Notes under the pieces: generated by a model
What the model saw: the letters and a program-made list of their open reading frames with translations, nothing else
Databases searched by the model: none
What the model was told of the DNA's origin: nothing
Made by a program: the position numbers and the translations under genes
Origin: RH-AL1 sp050013235
Lineage (GTDB): Bacteria; Pseudomonadota; Alphaproteobacteria; Rhizobiales; Beijerinckiaceae
NCBI GenBank assembly: GCA_050013235.1
Contig: JBEKFQ010000008.1
Coordinates: 1 to 64,000, forward strand
Direction of reading: 5' to 3'
Length of the DNA: 64,000 nucleotides
Part shown: in pieces, positions 45,701 through 54,516 of the stretch
Layout of the letters: every line of letters starts with the position of its first letter
How positions within the stretch are numbered: the stretch's first letter is position 1

Positions 45701-46269
45701 ATCTTGGCGATCGAGGCGAGGGCCTTTTCACCTTTGCGCTCGGCCAGTGTGGCCCGGCGCTCCATGGCCTCGATCGCCTCTTCAAGCAGGAATTCCGTAT
45801 CGTCCGGAGCAACCCTAGACCGCTGCGGCTGCCGGTCCTCATCGGCATATCCGCCCGCATAGCTGTCGCGGCCGCTGGGGTCCGCCTGGCGATTTCGCGC
45901 CATCATGCCGCTTTCCTCGCGACCGGCGGCCTCGTCTCCGGTGTCGAAGCGGCCCTGGCCGCGCGAGTCGAATCGATTGCCGGTCCAACGGGTTCTCTGC
46001 GAAGGCCGCTGGCCGGCGGAATCCGCCTCGCGCTCCCCGGCGCCATAGCGCGCGCGCGCGCCCAAGCGCTCGAGCTTCGCTTTCACGGCATCGATCCGGT
46101 CTTGAGCGTCGACGTGGTCCATTTCGAGCCCATATTCGGCTGCGTGCCCGGCAATGACGCCGTCTAGCCATTCCCCAAGGGATTTGCCCTGGCGGCGTGC
46201 TGCTTCCCTTGCGGCCTCACGTGCATCGAACCCGACACCATTGATGTTCCAGGGAACCGCCTTGTTCAT
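42784..46269 (-). CDS. SEL1-repeat, coiled-coil membrane protein (PodJ-like)
   Basis: This 1161-residue protein begins MNKAVPWNINGVGFDAREAA with a conserved short motif (GKSLGEWLDGVI), then a long charged region with coiled-coil segments to about residue 780, one membrane helix (ILMSIAALFVMVGTLAVIGAI), an Ala/Pro-rich stretch with three AAPRxE units, and four C-terminal SEL1 repeats (AAEYEMASRYAEGRLVTKDF, AQYKLASLYEKGIGV, AMHNLAVMIADGDG, SQYNLAILYARGLGV). Such proteins organise a cell pole or division site in Alphaproteobacteria. Start ATG 46269 is chosen over the upstream frame. It ends 12 bases before the glycerate kinase start. Confidence 0.82.
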   Translation of the reverse strand: MNKAVPWNINGVGFDAREAAREAARRQGKSLGEWLDGVIAGHAAEYGLEMDHVDAQDRIDAVKAKLERLGARARYGAGEREADSAGQRPSQRTRWTGNRFDSRGQGRFDTGDEAAGREESGMMARNRQADPSGRDSYAGGYADEDRQPQRSRVAPDDTEFLLEEAIEAMERRATLAERKGEKALASIAKIIEAAENKRADEHEMFIALSRKLSEMEARIADRVSGDHYRPIKGALTRLEARLDALGRRSQRETQAAPVDEGAALAAPSRSQADELPPAKLRLDEAIADIIHHQRLLDEATERRPHAAPRQTPPGQAHAREPNAASLKAGQPRAAGQDSDEIRRLQRGMADLEAKLADMHRSIAGRQAAEPPMGSAPVPARTDQIAATPAGNVSAAARPEVPGSAALAGLAAEIAKLSGLPGHLGPDERASAIDETIATLLTRAGKFGDLASLEVLLRPAQKPSSPDESGGSHHESPAKGVRTLLQKPQEPAFFDKIERQFENLGSKIDQMQRQLVSGAEKTGEWQTGDAQSLEALVRGLSGRIEAARAPDASHRAIEALQQQIAQLSKRFEQSDSELAALPAIERSMQALFAHIEETRRSVETAAAKAAQEAAALAAGEKARPAVAHEIAALVSLQEQADRRARATLDALHETLEKVVDRLSHMESEIAQARAPQPQAAPAPSTAVDVRHGPDSDSGRQAPRARDQRTSSPRAQALPDLLLDASDLLDAPVRPARPAERAKTPSRQAGPADLDETAGRADFIAAARRAARAAQNDPAVIALKQMGTSAPGSASRADLMAKTRDYVETHKKPILMSIAALFVMVGTLAVIGAIKGEDGARTFAAGKAVAPIKIAQAAPRTETAAPRVETAAPRPEAATRAPPVASGAGRLAASDLTPNALPKAPPPPGAALAGSDTTPTGSLVSIPSFAAMKPARSAAESTVVLKQWADSGNAAAEYEMASRYAEGRLVTKDFALAANLFEKAARQGLVPAQYKLASLYEKGIGVPRDSAKARAWYVKAAEAGNPRAMHNLAVMIADGDGKPDYAGAVEWFRKAAEYGVHDSQYNLAILYARGLGVKQSLIQSYQWFAIAAEQSDVDAAKKRDEVAAKLSPDDLAIAKALAAAFHPKTADVAATEVEAPAGGWDSITPPTPLKSERPKLSSL

Positions 46270-46509
46270 CGATCTATCCGTCGGGACGGAAACCCCGCGT
46301 TGGAGCAGATATGCAGGACCGGCCACCGCTGGAAACGAATCGCGGGCCGGTCACCCTAACTCGACCTTCCGTCGCTAGGGTAAACAATTCATTAAGATTG
46401 ATCGATTTTGGCACAGGCGCGAACAGCATCTACAAAAGTTGTATTTCCGGCTGTTGGACTTGTCGCTATGGTAGTTGCGCGTTTTTATAAATCAATAAAG
46501 GGGGGGCCA

Positions 46510-46959
46510 ATGCTGGACGATCGATCAGCGGCATCGGTAAAGGCTGAACCACTTGGTCACGAAGAGTGTTCCATTAGCGACATGGCGCGCATTTACGGCG
46601 TAAGCCTGCGCACGCTTCGCTTTTACGAGGATCGCGGCCTTCTGTCTCCAAACCGCCAAGGGACAGCACGGTTCTATAATGCCGCGAACCGTATGCGCCT
46701 CGAACTGATTCTGAAGGGTAAAAGGCTTGGGTTCACCCTGGCCGAAATTCAGGATCTCATCGCGTTGCGCGGGAAGAATGGGCAATCGCACGCGTCCGAC
46801 GCTGACAAAGCCGATTTAACGAGCGGGTTGAACAATCAGCAGATCGAAGCTCAGATCGCCCATTTGGAGCGGCAACGCGGGGAATTGGACGAAGCCTTGG
46901 CAGAGCTGCGAGAGGCCCTTGGCAAGCTGAAGCAAAACAAGATTGGTCTTAAAAGCTGA
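46510..46959 (+). CDS. MerR family transcriptional regulator
   Basis: This 149-residue protein has a MerR helix-turn-helix (SISDMARIYGVSLRTLRFYEDRGLLSPNRQG, then GFTLAEIQDLI) and a C-terminal coiled coil (EAQIAHLERQRGELDEALAELREAL). It lacks metal-binding cysteines, so the signal is unlikely to be a metal. AAAGGGGGGGCCA before ATG 46510 fixes the start. It is divergent from the SEL1 gene. Confidence 0.88.
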   Translation: MLDDRSAASVKAEPLGHEECSISDMARIYGVSLRTLRFYEDRGLLSPNRQGTARFYNAANRMRLELILKGKRLGFTLAEIQDLIALRGKNGQSHASDADKADLTSGLNNQQIEAQIAHLERQRGELDEALAELREALGKLKQNKIGLKS

Positions 46960-47057
46960 GGGGGTAGCGGCCCCAGTCCCAATTCCACTTTCGTCAAACG
47001 GTCGAGCTTTGGCTCGTGGGTGGTTTTGGGCGGCTCCCGGCCCAATGAAATCCGGTC

Positions 47058-50000
47058 TCATTCCGCGGCTTGTTTGACGAGGTGCCATTGCGAGAGCAGG
47101 GACCGCAAGACGGCGGGTTTCAAGGGTTTGTTGAGAAAACGGACATCCATCGCATGGGCGAGATCGCGGACTTGCGGGCTCCGGTCTGCCGTGATCAGAA
47201 CAGCATGAAAGGCGCCAAAATGGGCCCGGAGCGCCGCGATCACGGCGAGCCCATCGGTCTTGCCGAGGTGATAGTCCGCGATAATGACATCCGGCACGAG
47301 CTTGGCTGTGGTGAGAGCGCCCATCATGCCTGGCAGGTCTTCCCCGGTGACGACGGTGCACCCCCAGCCGCCTAGGAGCGCGCGCATTCCCTTGCGAATA
47401 GTGGCCTCGTTATCGACGGCCGCAACGACCAGGCCGTCGAGGGAGCGTTGTGTAGTGCCGCTAGTGCTGGCGGCGAAGCTCTGCGCCACCGGGATCACGG
47501 AGGCGCAGGGAACCAGCACGGAGAAAACCGATCCGCGTCCAGGCTGGGAACGCAGATGGATCTCGTGATTCAAGACCCGGCCGAGCCGCTCGACGATGGA
47601 AAGGCCGAGGCCAACGCCGGGGGCCGTTCGCACCGCGTTGGGGAGCCGCTCGAATTCCCGGAAAATCGCGCGTTGCTTGGACTTCGGAACCCCCAAGCCG
47701 GTATCCCAGATTTCAATACGGGCCTGGCGGCCACGGCGGCGAACCCCGATGACGACCTGGCCTTTGCCGGTATATTTGATCGCGTTGGAGATAAGATTGC
47801 GCAATAGCCGGCGGAGCAGGCGCCTGTCGGAAAAGATCGGCAGGGACGAGGGAACGAAGGTGACGGCGAGCCCTTTTTTGCTGGCGGCCGGTGCGAATTC
47901 CAGTTGCAACTGGCGAAAGACATCGTTGATGGCGAAGGCCGTGATTTCGGGCTTGGTCGCCCCGGCGTCGAGGCGGGAAATATCGAGCAAAGCCGTCAGA
48001 ATGTCTTCGACCGCCTCGAGCGAATCCTCGACATTCACGGCCAGTGTGAGGCAATCGTCCGCCGCCATCCGGGCGCGGACCCGCTCCTTCAAGGAGGTCG
48101 CGTAAAGACGCGCCGCGTTGAGGGGCTGCAGCAAGTCGTGGCTGGCGGCGGCGAGGAAGCGCGTCTTCGAAATATTCGCCTCTTCCGCCTCGGCCTTGGC
48201 CTTGATGAGGTCTCCGTTCAAGCGTTGCAGTTCCTCGGTGCGCTCGCGGACCCGCCGCTCGAGCGTCTCGTTCTCGGCCTCGAGCGTTTCCTCCGCCCGC
48301 AACTCCTCGGTGACATCGATATGATGCAGGACGAGAAAACCATCGGCGAGCCGCAAGCTGCGGCAATCGTATACCCTGCCATCATTGGCTCGCTGCCGCT
48401 TGGTTTTGGACGTATCGAGAATGCCGGCGAGCCGGAATGCGACGATTTCATCGACGAGGCCAGGTCCATAGGCTCCGTTTTCGCCGCCATGGCGAATAAT
48501 ATCCAGAAGGGGAAGGCCAACCTGAAGGAATCCGGCGAAATAATTGAAGAGCGCGAGGCCATTGTTATTCCACGCCACCAGCCGCAAGTTTTTGTCGAAT
48601 AGGGACATTCCGTGCCTCGAGGCAAGGGCGGCCGTCCGAAGGACGCCGCCGCCTTCATGTTCGAGGTCCGGTGTGATTTCGATCTCCCTGCCAAGGATGG
48701 CTTGCCGCTTCAGGAGAAGGGAGACAATCAAGCGCGATGTCGCTTTCCCAATCGCCGCAGCCAGCAGATCCTCGCCAAATTGCAATTCCGCTGTGTCCGC
48801 CTCTCGCTCTGGGACATGATCCACTCCGCGCTGGATAAAATAAGCTTGGAACGCGGAATTGGTTTGCTTCGATCCTAAGTAATGCGCGACAATATCGCGA
48901 AGCTGTTCCAGCGTGACCTTGATATCCGGCCGGAAAAAGCCGTCGTTCGAAGGATATTTTCCATCGAAAACCCGGTTGAGGAAAAAGCGATCCGCTCGAG
49001 AGCCCGGACGGGCCATCCATACGGCGCAGGTCATCGCCAAAGCCGCGAAATTGGCGCCAAGACTCCACAGCATGCCATGGGTGAACGGGTCGGTATGAAG
49101 GCCGAATAGCGCGCCGGGGCGCAGCCAGCCGATTTGAAAGGGCCCGTGCTCCAAGAGCAAATCCAGCCCCCCAAACGCCGGACCGGTGATCGGAAGCGCC
49201 ATTGCATAGAACCACATCGCGATCCCCGCCATAAAGCCGTGGATCGCCCCGCGGGCCGGCAAATTCGTAAATACGACTGCGAAAATACAAATTGGGACGA
49301 TCTGCGCGAAAAGACCCAGCGCGATCTGCATCAAGGCCGCGAGTTTGGCCCCCTCGAGCAAGATACAACAGCCGCCGGACAGGACGAAGGACGCGGCAAT
49401 CGTAATTCGCCGGATCGTGAGAACCTTTGGCCCAAATTCCTTCTTCCGCCGGTGCCAACGGCGAAACCAGGGGTGCAGCAAGAGCGGCATCACGAGATCG
49501 TTCGAGACCATTGTCGCGACGCTGATCGAACTCACCAGCATCAAGGACGTCATCGCCCCGAAGCCAGCCACCAAACCAGCGGCGACCATAAGCCCGGAAT
49601 CGGCGCGGAGGGGCACCGCACTCATGGCGACCACGTGAACGCTCTGGCCTGGGAAATGGACCAGGCCCGCGATCAAAATCGGCACGGTGAACAAAATCAT
49701 GGTGCAGGTGAGGAGCGGAACGAACCAGGCGGCCTTGCGAATGTCCGCCAAGTCTTGGTTTTCGACGATCGTCATTTGGAATTGCGACGAGAGAAACAAG
49801 AAGCCCCCCGTGCATGCGAGGCCGAAGGAAACGACGGACCAATGAGGCCAGGCGATCAGGAGGTCATGGACCCCTAGGTTTTGTTGCACTTGGCTCAAAA
49901 GCCCGGCAACCCCGCCAAACATGCCCCAGGTGACAAAGGTTCCGAGCAGGAAAACAGCTACGAACCGCATCACAATTTCCGCCGCGACGACCAGGCTCAT

Positions 50001-50567
50001 GCCGCGTTGATGACCCATGTTATCAGGCCGCCGCGTGCCAATCGCGATCACGAAGACCGCCATGGCCGCCGCAATGAAGATGCAAAAAACGCGTGTCGGT
50101 CCTGGAACGGATGGCCCCGGCAAATCTCCCAAAATGGCCGCGAACGACACGCAAATCGCGTTGAGCATCAAGGCATTCAGTGGAATGCCGGCGACGAATA
50201 AAATGACCGCCATGACCGCGCCAACACTGACCGCCTTGCCGTAGGCGGCCGTGGCAAAATCGGCGATCGTCGTGACGTTCCGGTCCTTGGCGAAACGGAC
50301 CATCCTCCGGATGAGCGGCCCTCCCAAGGCGAAGACGGCGACCGGGACGAGCCAGATCAAAATCGTCTCGCCGCCCTCGCCGCCAAGACCGGCCAGCGCC
50401 AAGCAAGTTGGAAAACCCCAATTAATACAGCACCCCAAGAGATAAATGGCGGTGCGGGCGCGGGGGTTGTCGAAGAGATGCAAGGCCCGGCCGCCAAACT
50501 GCGACAAGGCAAAAAGCCCACCCAAATAGGCCAGTACGATGCAGGCCGGGAATACAGCTGATGCCAC
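47058..50567 (-). CDS. Symporter-hybrid histidine kinase with receiver domain
   Basis: This 1169-residue protein joins a 12-13 helix sodium/solute symporter domain (residues about 1-480), a sensory linker/PAS-like region (about 560-740), a HisKA domain with H-box AASHDLLQPLNAARL, a HATPase domain (GLGVPKSKQRAIFREFERLPN) and a C-terminal receiver (phospho-acceptor in VIIADYHLGKTDG). The layout resembles CbrA-like sensors, with an added receiver as in NahK-type kinases. It probably senses the transported nutrient. No response regulator is adjacent, so the partner is elsewhere. Confidence 0.88.
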   Translation of the reverse strand: MASAVFPACIVLAYLGGLFALSQFGGRALHLFDNPRARTAIYLLGCCINWGFPTCLALAGLGGEGGETILIWLVPVAVFALGGPLIRRMVRFAKDRNVTTIADFATAAYGKAVSVGAVMAVILFVAGIPLNALMLNAICVSFAAILGDLPGPSVPGPTRVFCIFIAAAMAVFVIAIGTRRPDNMGHQRGMSLVVAAEIVMRFVAVFLLGTFVTWGMFGGVAGLLSQVQQNLGVHDLLIAWPHWSVVSFGLACTGGFLFLSSQFQMTIVENQDLADIRKAAWFVPLLTCTMILFTVPILIAGLVHFPGQSVHVVAMSAVPLRADSGLMVAAGLVAGFGAMTSLMLVSSISVATMVSNDLVMPLLLHPWFRRWHRRKKEFGPKVLTIRRITIAASFVLSGGCCILLEGAKLAALMQIALGLFAQIVPICIFAVVFTNLPARGAIHGFMAGIAMWFYAMALPITGPAFGGLDLLLEHGPFQIGWLRPGALFGLHTDPFTHGMLWSLGANFAALAMTCAVWMARPGSRADRFFLNRVFDGKYPSNDGFFRPDIKVTLEQLRDIVAHYLGSKQTNSAFQAYFIQRGVDHVPEREADTAELQFGEDLLAAAIGKATSRLIVSLLLKRQAILGREIEITPDLEHEGGGVLRTAALASRHGMSLFDKNLRLVAWNNNGLALFNYFAGFLQVGLPLLDIIRHGGENGAYGPGLVDEIVAFRLAGILDTSKTKRQRANDGRVYDCRSLRLADGFLVLHHIDVTEELRAEETLEAENETLERRVRERTEELQRLNGDLIKAKAEAEEANISKTRFLAAASHDLLQPLNAARLYATSLKERVRARMAADDCLTLAVNVEDSLEAVEDILTALLDISRLDAGATKPEITAFAINDVFRQLQLEFAPAASKKGLAVTFVPSSLPIFSDRRLLRRLLRNLISNAIKYTGKGQVVIGVRRRGRQARIEIWDTGLGVPKSKQRAIFREFERLPNAVRTAPGVGLGLSIVERLGRVLNHEIHLRSQPGRGSVFSVLVPCASVIPVAQSFAASTSGTTQRSLDGLVVAAVDNEATIRKGMRALLGGWGCTVVTGEDLPGMMGALTTAKLVPDVIIADYHLGKTDGLAVIAALRAHFGAFHAVLITADRSPQVRDLAHAMDVRFLNKPLKPAVLRSLLSQWHLVKQAAE

Positions 50568-50723
50568 GGGCTGACTTCTCCATTACCGGCACCCCGCCAA
50601 TGCAGGGGGAGTCTTCTTATTAAAATACGGGATAACCCAGCTTGCCAAGCTGAGACATGCCGTTAGTCTGAGGCGAGCTCCATAAAGCGAAATCGCAAGG
50701 ACCATCACGGAGGCAGGGCCGCT

Positions 50724-51146
50724 ATGCTGAAGGATTTCAGGGATTTCGCCATGAAAGGCAATGTCGCCGATCTCGCGATCGGCGTTATCATCGGCGCTGC
50801 ATTTGGGAAGATCATCGAGTCTCTTGTTGGCGATATTATCATGCCGGTTATTGGGGCGCTGACCGGCGGGCTCGATTTTTCCAATTATTTTCTGGCTCTT
50901 TCGAAAGCCGTCTCGGCAACCTCTTTGGCCGATGCCAAAAAGCAGGGCGCTGTGCTCGCTTGGGGGAACTTCCTCACGATCGCGGTGAATTTCTTGATCA
51001 TTGCCTTCATTCTCTTCTTGGTGGTGCGCGCTATTACGCTGCTCAAGAAGCAGATTGCCGCCGCGCCGGAGGCCGTAAATGCCGCGCCGCCCCGGCAAGA
51101 GATCCTGCTGGAAGAAATTCGTGACCTTTTGGCCAAGCCCAAATAG
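50724..51146 (+). CDS. mscL: Large-conductance mechanosensitive channel
   Basis: This 140-residue MscL has the N-terminal MLKDFRDFAMKGNVADLAIGVIIGAAFGKI, two membrane helices and the C-terminal helix ILLEEIRDLLAKP. It opens under osmotic downshock to release solutes. Divergent from the hybrid kinase gene. Confidence 0.96.
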   Translation: MLKDFRDFAMKGNVADLAIGVIIGAAFGKIIESLVGDIIMPVIGALTGGLDFSNYFLALSKAVSATSLADAKKQGAVLAWGNFLTIAVNFLIIAFILFLVVRAITLLKKQIAAAPEAVNAAPPRQEILLEEIRDLLAKPK

Positions 51147-51225
51147 ACCGGCAACCTTTTCCGGGCCGGCTTCTCCTTCGCCTTGCTCTCTTGCGCGGAG
51201 CTTTTCCAAGCCTCCAAAATAGACC

Positions 51226-51259
51226 TGGGCCTCTTATAAAGACTTGGGCCTCTTATAAA
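51226..51259 (+). repeat. Two 15-bp direct repeats
   Basis: TGGGCCTCTTATAAA occurs at 51226-51240 and 51245-51259 between mscL and hemA, outside any supported gene. Function unknown. Confidence 0.65.
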
Positions 51260-51282
51260 TATTTGGCATTCGGCAAACAAAA

Positions 51283-51308
51283 GCGCGTTCCACCGGGGTG
51301 GAACGCGC
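51283..51308 (-). terminator. Rho-independent terminator of hemA
   Basis: GCGCGTTCCACC and GGTGGAACGCGC form a perfect 12-bp stem; on the minus strand TTTTGTTTG follows. It starts 35 bases after the hemA stop. Confidence 0.88.
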
Positions 51309-51342
51309 ATGTCCGTCAATCCTAGATCCATCCGGCGTGCTG

Positions 51343-52632
51343 TTATTCCGCCGCCCGTTTGAACTCGGGGAAAGAACAGGCAACCGCGGCGGGCTCGCGG
51401 CGGAATTTGAGGATCTTTGGCTCCTCGAAGGGAAGGCCCAGGGCTTTCCAGACATCGGCGAGCGCGTCCACCAGTTCGGCGATATGGGCATCGCTATGGA
51501 ATGGAGTCGGAGTGATTCGCAGCCGCTCGGTCCCTTTCGCGACGGTGGGATAGTTGATGGGCTGGATGTAGATGTTATGGCGCTCTAGCAGCATATCACA
51601 GGCCGCCTTGCATAATTCCGCATCGCCGACGAATACCGGCACGATATGGGAGGGGTTGGCCATGACGGGCAAACCGGCCGCGCTCAAGGCATGTTTCGTG
51701 AGGAGCGCTTGGCGCTGGTGCTGCGCGCGAAGCTCCGACCCTTCCTTGAGAATGCGCACGGCGGCACTCGCGGCGGCCGCGACGGGTGGCGGAAGCGCCG
51801 TCGTAAAGATGAAGGAGGGCGCATAGGACCGCACCGCGTCGATGATCGCGCTATCGGCCGCGATATAGCCGCCGAGAGTCCCAAAGCCCTTCGCCAGCGT
51901 GCCCTCGATGACATCGACACGCGACATCAGACCTTCGCGGTCGCCAATCCCGCCGCCGCGCGCGCCATAGAGCCCAACCGCATGGACTTCGTCCATATAG
52001 GTCATGGCGTTATAGCGCTCGGCCAGATCGACGATCTCGGCGAGCGGCGCAATATCGCCGTCCATGGAATAAAGGCTCTCGAAAACGATCAGCTTGTTGC
52101 GCTCTTTGCCCGCCGCCTGAAGCAGCTCTTCGAGATGGGCCATGTCGTTATGGCGGAAGATCATGCGCTGGGCATTCGAGCGGCGGACGCCTTCGATCAT
52201 CGAATTATGGTTCAGGGCATCCGAGAGGATGAGGCAACCGGGAATGAGATCGGCGATCGTCGAGATCGCGGCTAAATTGGAGACCCAACCCGACGTGAAA
52301 ACCAGCGCGCTGGTCTTGCCATGAAGATCGGCAAGTTCGCTCTCCAGCTGAACGAGCGGATGGCTAGTGCCCGCAATGTTTCTCGTGCCGCCGGCCCCGG
52401 CCCCATGTTTGACGGCCGCTTCCGTCATGGCGCGGATCACTTCGGGATGACGCCCCATGCCGAGGTAATCGTTCGAGCACCAGATCGTGACGTTTTCAGC
52501 TTCGAGCCCAGGACGATGCCATAAAGCCGAGGGAAAGTTTTCCGCGCTCCGCTCGAGATCGGCGAAGACGCGGTAACGGCGCTCCGCGGCCAACCGGCCA
52601 ATGGCATTTGTGAAGTGGTGACGATAGCTCAT
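51343..52632 (-). CDS. hemA: 5-aminolevulinate synthase
   Basis: This 429-residue PLP enzyme condenses glycine and succinyl-CoA, the C4 route to haem typical of Alphaproteobacteria. It shows IWCSNDYLGMGRHPEVI, GAGAGGTRNIAGT, MDEVHAVGLYGARGGG and the PLP lysine in GTLAKGFGTLGGY. The start is ATG 52632 (MSYRHHFTNAI). It provides haem for the many cytochromes in this region. The gap 52633-53140 has no supported gene; a GC hairpin (GGCCGGGC-GAAG-GCCCGGCC) lies at 52834-52853. Confidence 0.95.
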   Translation of the reverse strand: MSYRHHFTNAIGRLAAERRYRVFADLERSAENFPSALWHRPGLEAENVTIWCSNDYLGMGRHPEVIRAMTEAAVKHGAGAGGTRNIAGTSHPLVQLESELADLHGKTSALVFTSGWVSNLAAISTIADLIPGCLILSDALNHNSMIEGVRRSNAQRMIFRHNDMAHLEELLQAAGKERNKLIVFESLYSMDGDIAPLAEIVDLAERYNAMTYMDEVHAVGLYGARGGGIGDREGLMSRVDVIEGTLAKGFGTLGGYIAADSAIIDAVRSYAPSFIFTTALPPPVAAAASAAVRILKEGSELRAQHQRQALLTKHALSAAGLPVMANPSHIVPVFVGDAELCKAACDMLLERHNIYIQPINYPTVAKGTERLRITPTPFHSDAHIAELVDALADVWKALGLPFEEPKILKFRREPAAVACSFPEFKRAAE

Positions 52633-52833
52633 CAGAAACCCTACCCGCTGGCTTGTCTCGATCAATGCTCATTTCGCCAACGCCCCGGACCGGACCGTCC
52701 CGCAAATTGAACGTCAACCCAACCTGACACTTTTATGGCCTAATCGTGCCCATTTAGTAATCCGGAAATCACCTATCGAGCGTCTGATAACCCTAGAATA
52801 CCGCTAGGCCAACAAGATTTTCTTAAATGAATA

Positions 52834-52853
52834 GGCCGGGCGAAGGCCCGGCC
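52834..52853 (-). terminator. GC-rich hairpin, possible terminator
   Basis: A perfect 8-bp stem with loop GAAG. On the minus strand TATTCATTTAAG follows, a weak T-rich tail. It could end transcription from the small membrane protein gene, although its stop is 290 bases away. Confidence 0.4.
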
Positions 52854-53140
52854 GCTTTGATCTCGGTCAACGGCCATGAAGTTCCAGTAAGCTCGCCCGG
52901 CCCTGGAGGGGTCAGGAGAGAAAAAATATCTCTTTTCATCGAGTTAGAGAGGTATCCAGAAGCGATGGTCTGATCAAGCCGGCGCAGCTTGTTATGACGG
53001 CAAGCCGCTCCGGTAACGAACTTGGCCTCGGCGCGCGCCGCGGTATCCGGCACGGTAGCGCTTGCAAGCCGCTCGACAGGCCCCCGGCATGGCCGGCTTC
53101 GCTAAATACGGCGGGTCCGGGCCAACGTTTCGACGTTTGT

Positions 53141-53401
53141 TTAGTCCCGGATAGGCTCGTGCCGGAGCGCGGTGCGCATGAAGAAATAGAGCAGAACGAA
53201 GCCGCTGAGGCCGAAGATCGCTTCGAGAGCGCGGCTGATCACGGGGGGAAGCTGCATGATGCCGCCGATCGCCCAGCCGGCGGCCCACGATGCCCCAACC
53301 ACTTCCGTGCCCACGAGAATCGCGACGGCGATCAATGTCGAGAGTTTCAGCAGATTGATCTTACCAGGCGCAGACACGATCTCATGACCTCTCGAAAGCA
53401 T
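53141..53401 (-). CDS. Small inner-membrane protein, unknown
   Basis: This 86-residue protein has two hydrophobic segments (LSTLIAVAILVGTEVVGASWAAGWAIGG and ALEAIFGLSGFVLLYFFM) with a short loop and a positively charged end. I do not recognise a family. It lies 43 bases after the stop of the metallo-hydrolase gene on the same strand and could be its operon partner. Confidence 0.6.
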   Translation of the reverse strand: MLSRGHEIVSAPGKINLLKLSTLIAVAILVGTEVVGASWAAGWAIGGIMQLPPVISRALEAIFGLSGFVLLYFFMRTALRHEPIRD

Positions 53402-53444
53402 TTTCGGGCGAGCCCGCCCTTATTGGGCCGTGCAAAGCCCCTCG

Positions 53445-54437
53445 TCAATCCCGCGGAATCATAGGAACGTCGAACGCCTCGCCCGGCAGCCGCACCTGAA
53501 AACGATCCTGGCCGATGCCTTGTGCCTCGAGTGCCGCTGCCAGGCGCCGCGGCGGATCCTCTCGCGCCTCGGCCGTCAGCTGGAATGTCCCCCAGTGACA
53601 GGCGAGCGCGTGATGGGCCTGGCAATCCCTAAAAATTTGAACGCTTTCGGCGGGATTCGCATGATTATCTCGCATGAACCAACGCGGTTCATAGGCGCCG
53701 ATCGGAATGGCGGCGAATCGAGGACGCCCGAAGCACTCTGGAATTTCGCGAAACAAGCGGCCGTCGCGATAGGCCGTATCGCCAATCAGATACAGCGGTC
53801 CGTCCGGCGTCTCCAGAACGAAGCCGGCCCAAAGCGCCATCCGCTGGTCGCCGGGGCCCCGCGCGGACCAATGATAAGTGGGCACCAAGATCGCGCGTAC
53901 TTCGGAGGAGAGAGCAACGGAATCGCCCCAATCGTAAGCCTCGGACGCAAGCCCGCGCCGGTTGATGATGGCGTCGTTACCCAAGGGCGCGATAATGCGG
54001 CACGGCCGGATTTTGCTCAGGGCCCGGAGCGTTGCCAAGTCGAGATGATCGTAATGATTATGCGTGATGAGAATGGCGTCGAGTCGGGGCAGGTCGCTCA
54101 AACCGATGCCGGGGGGTGTTACGCGCCGGGGCCCCGCGAAGGAAAACGGGCTTGCGCGCTTCGACCAGACGGGATCGACGAGGAGATTCAAGCCGCGCGT
54201 CTGAATCAGCAGACTGGCATGGCCGATCATGGTGACTTTGAGGGCCGGGCCCTCGACGCGGGACGGGGGACGCGCCGCCGGCGGGTTTTTCACCTCGGCC
54301 GGCCAAGCTTCGCGCTTTGTCCGTATCAACCTCCAGAGATCGGCCTTGGATTTATCGGCCGCGCCTCCGCGAATAAAAAAACGAGTCCCGTCGAAATGGT
54401 CCGAAACGGGTCCACAATAATAGAGGTTTTTGATCAT
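53445..54437 (-). CDS. Metallo-beta-lactamase-fold hydrolase (UlaG/NAPE-PLD-like)
   Basis: This 330-residue protein has a metal motif ITHNHYDHLDL, an early KVTMIGHASLLIQTRGLNLLVDPVWSKRASP and late YHWSARGPGDQR and GDTAYRDG. These match the N-acyl-phosphatidylethanolamine phospholipase D-like/UlaG group; PDB relatives act on phospholipids or lactones. No signal peptide. The start ATG 54437 is chosen because upstream residues overlap low-complexity sequence near the next gene. Confidence 0.87.
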   Translation of the reverse strand: MIKNLYYCGPVSDHFDGTRFFIRGGAADKSKADLWRLIRTKREAWPAEVKNPPAARPPSRVEGPALKVTMIGHASLLIQTRGLNLLVDPVWSKRASPFSFAGPRRVTPPGIGLSDLPRLDAILITHNHYDHLDLATLRALSKIRPCRIIAPLGNDAIINRRGLASEAYDWGDSVALSSEVRAILVPTYHWSARGPGDQRMALWAGFVLETPDGPLYLIGDTAYRDGRLFREIPECFGRPRFAAIPIGAYEPRWFMRDNHANPAESVQIFRDCQAHHALACHWGTFQLTAEAREDPPRRLAAALEAQGIGQDRFQVRLPGEAFDVPMIPRD

Positions 54438-54516
54438 GCCCCAACATTTAGGGTTTTTCCGGCAAAGAGGCGAGAGGAGGCTTGAGCGTCCTCCCGCCAT
54501 TCGACCTCAAAGATCG

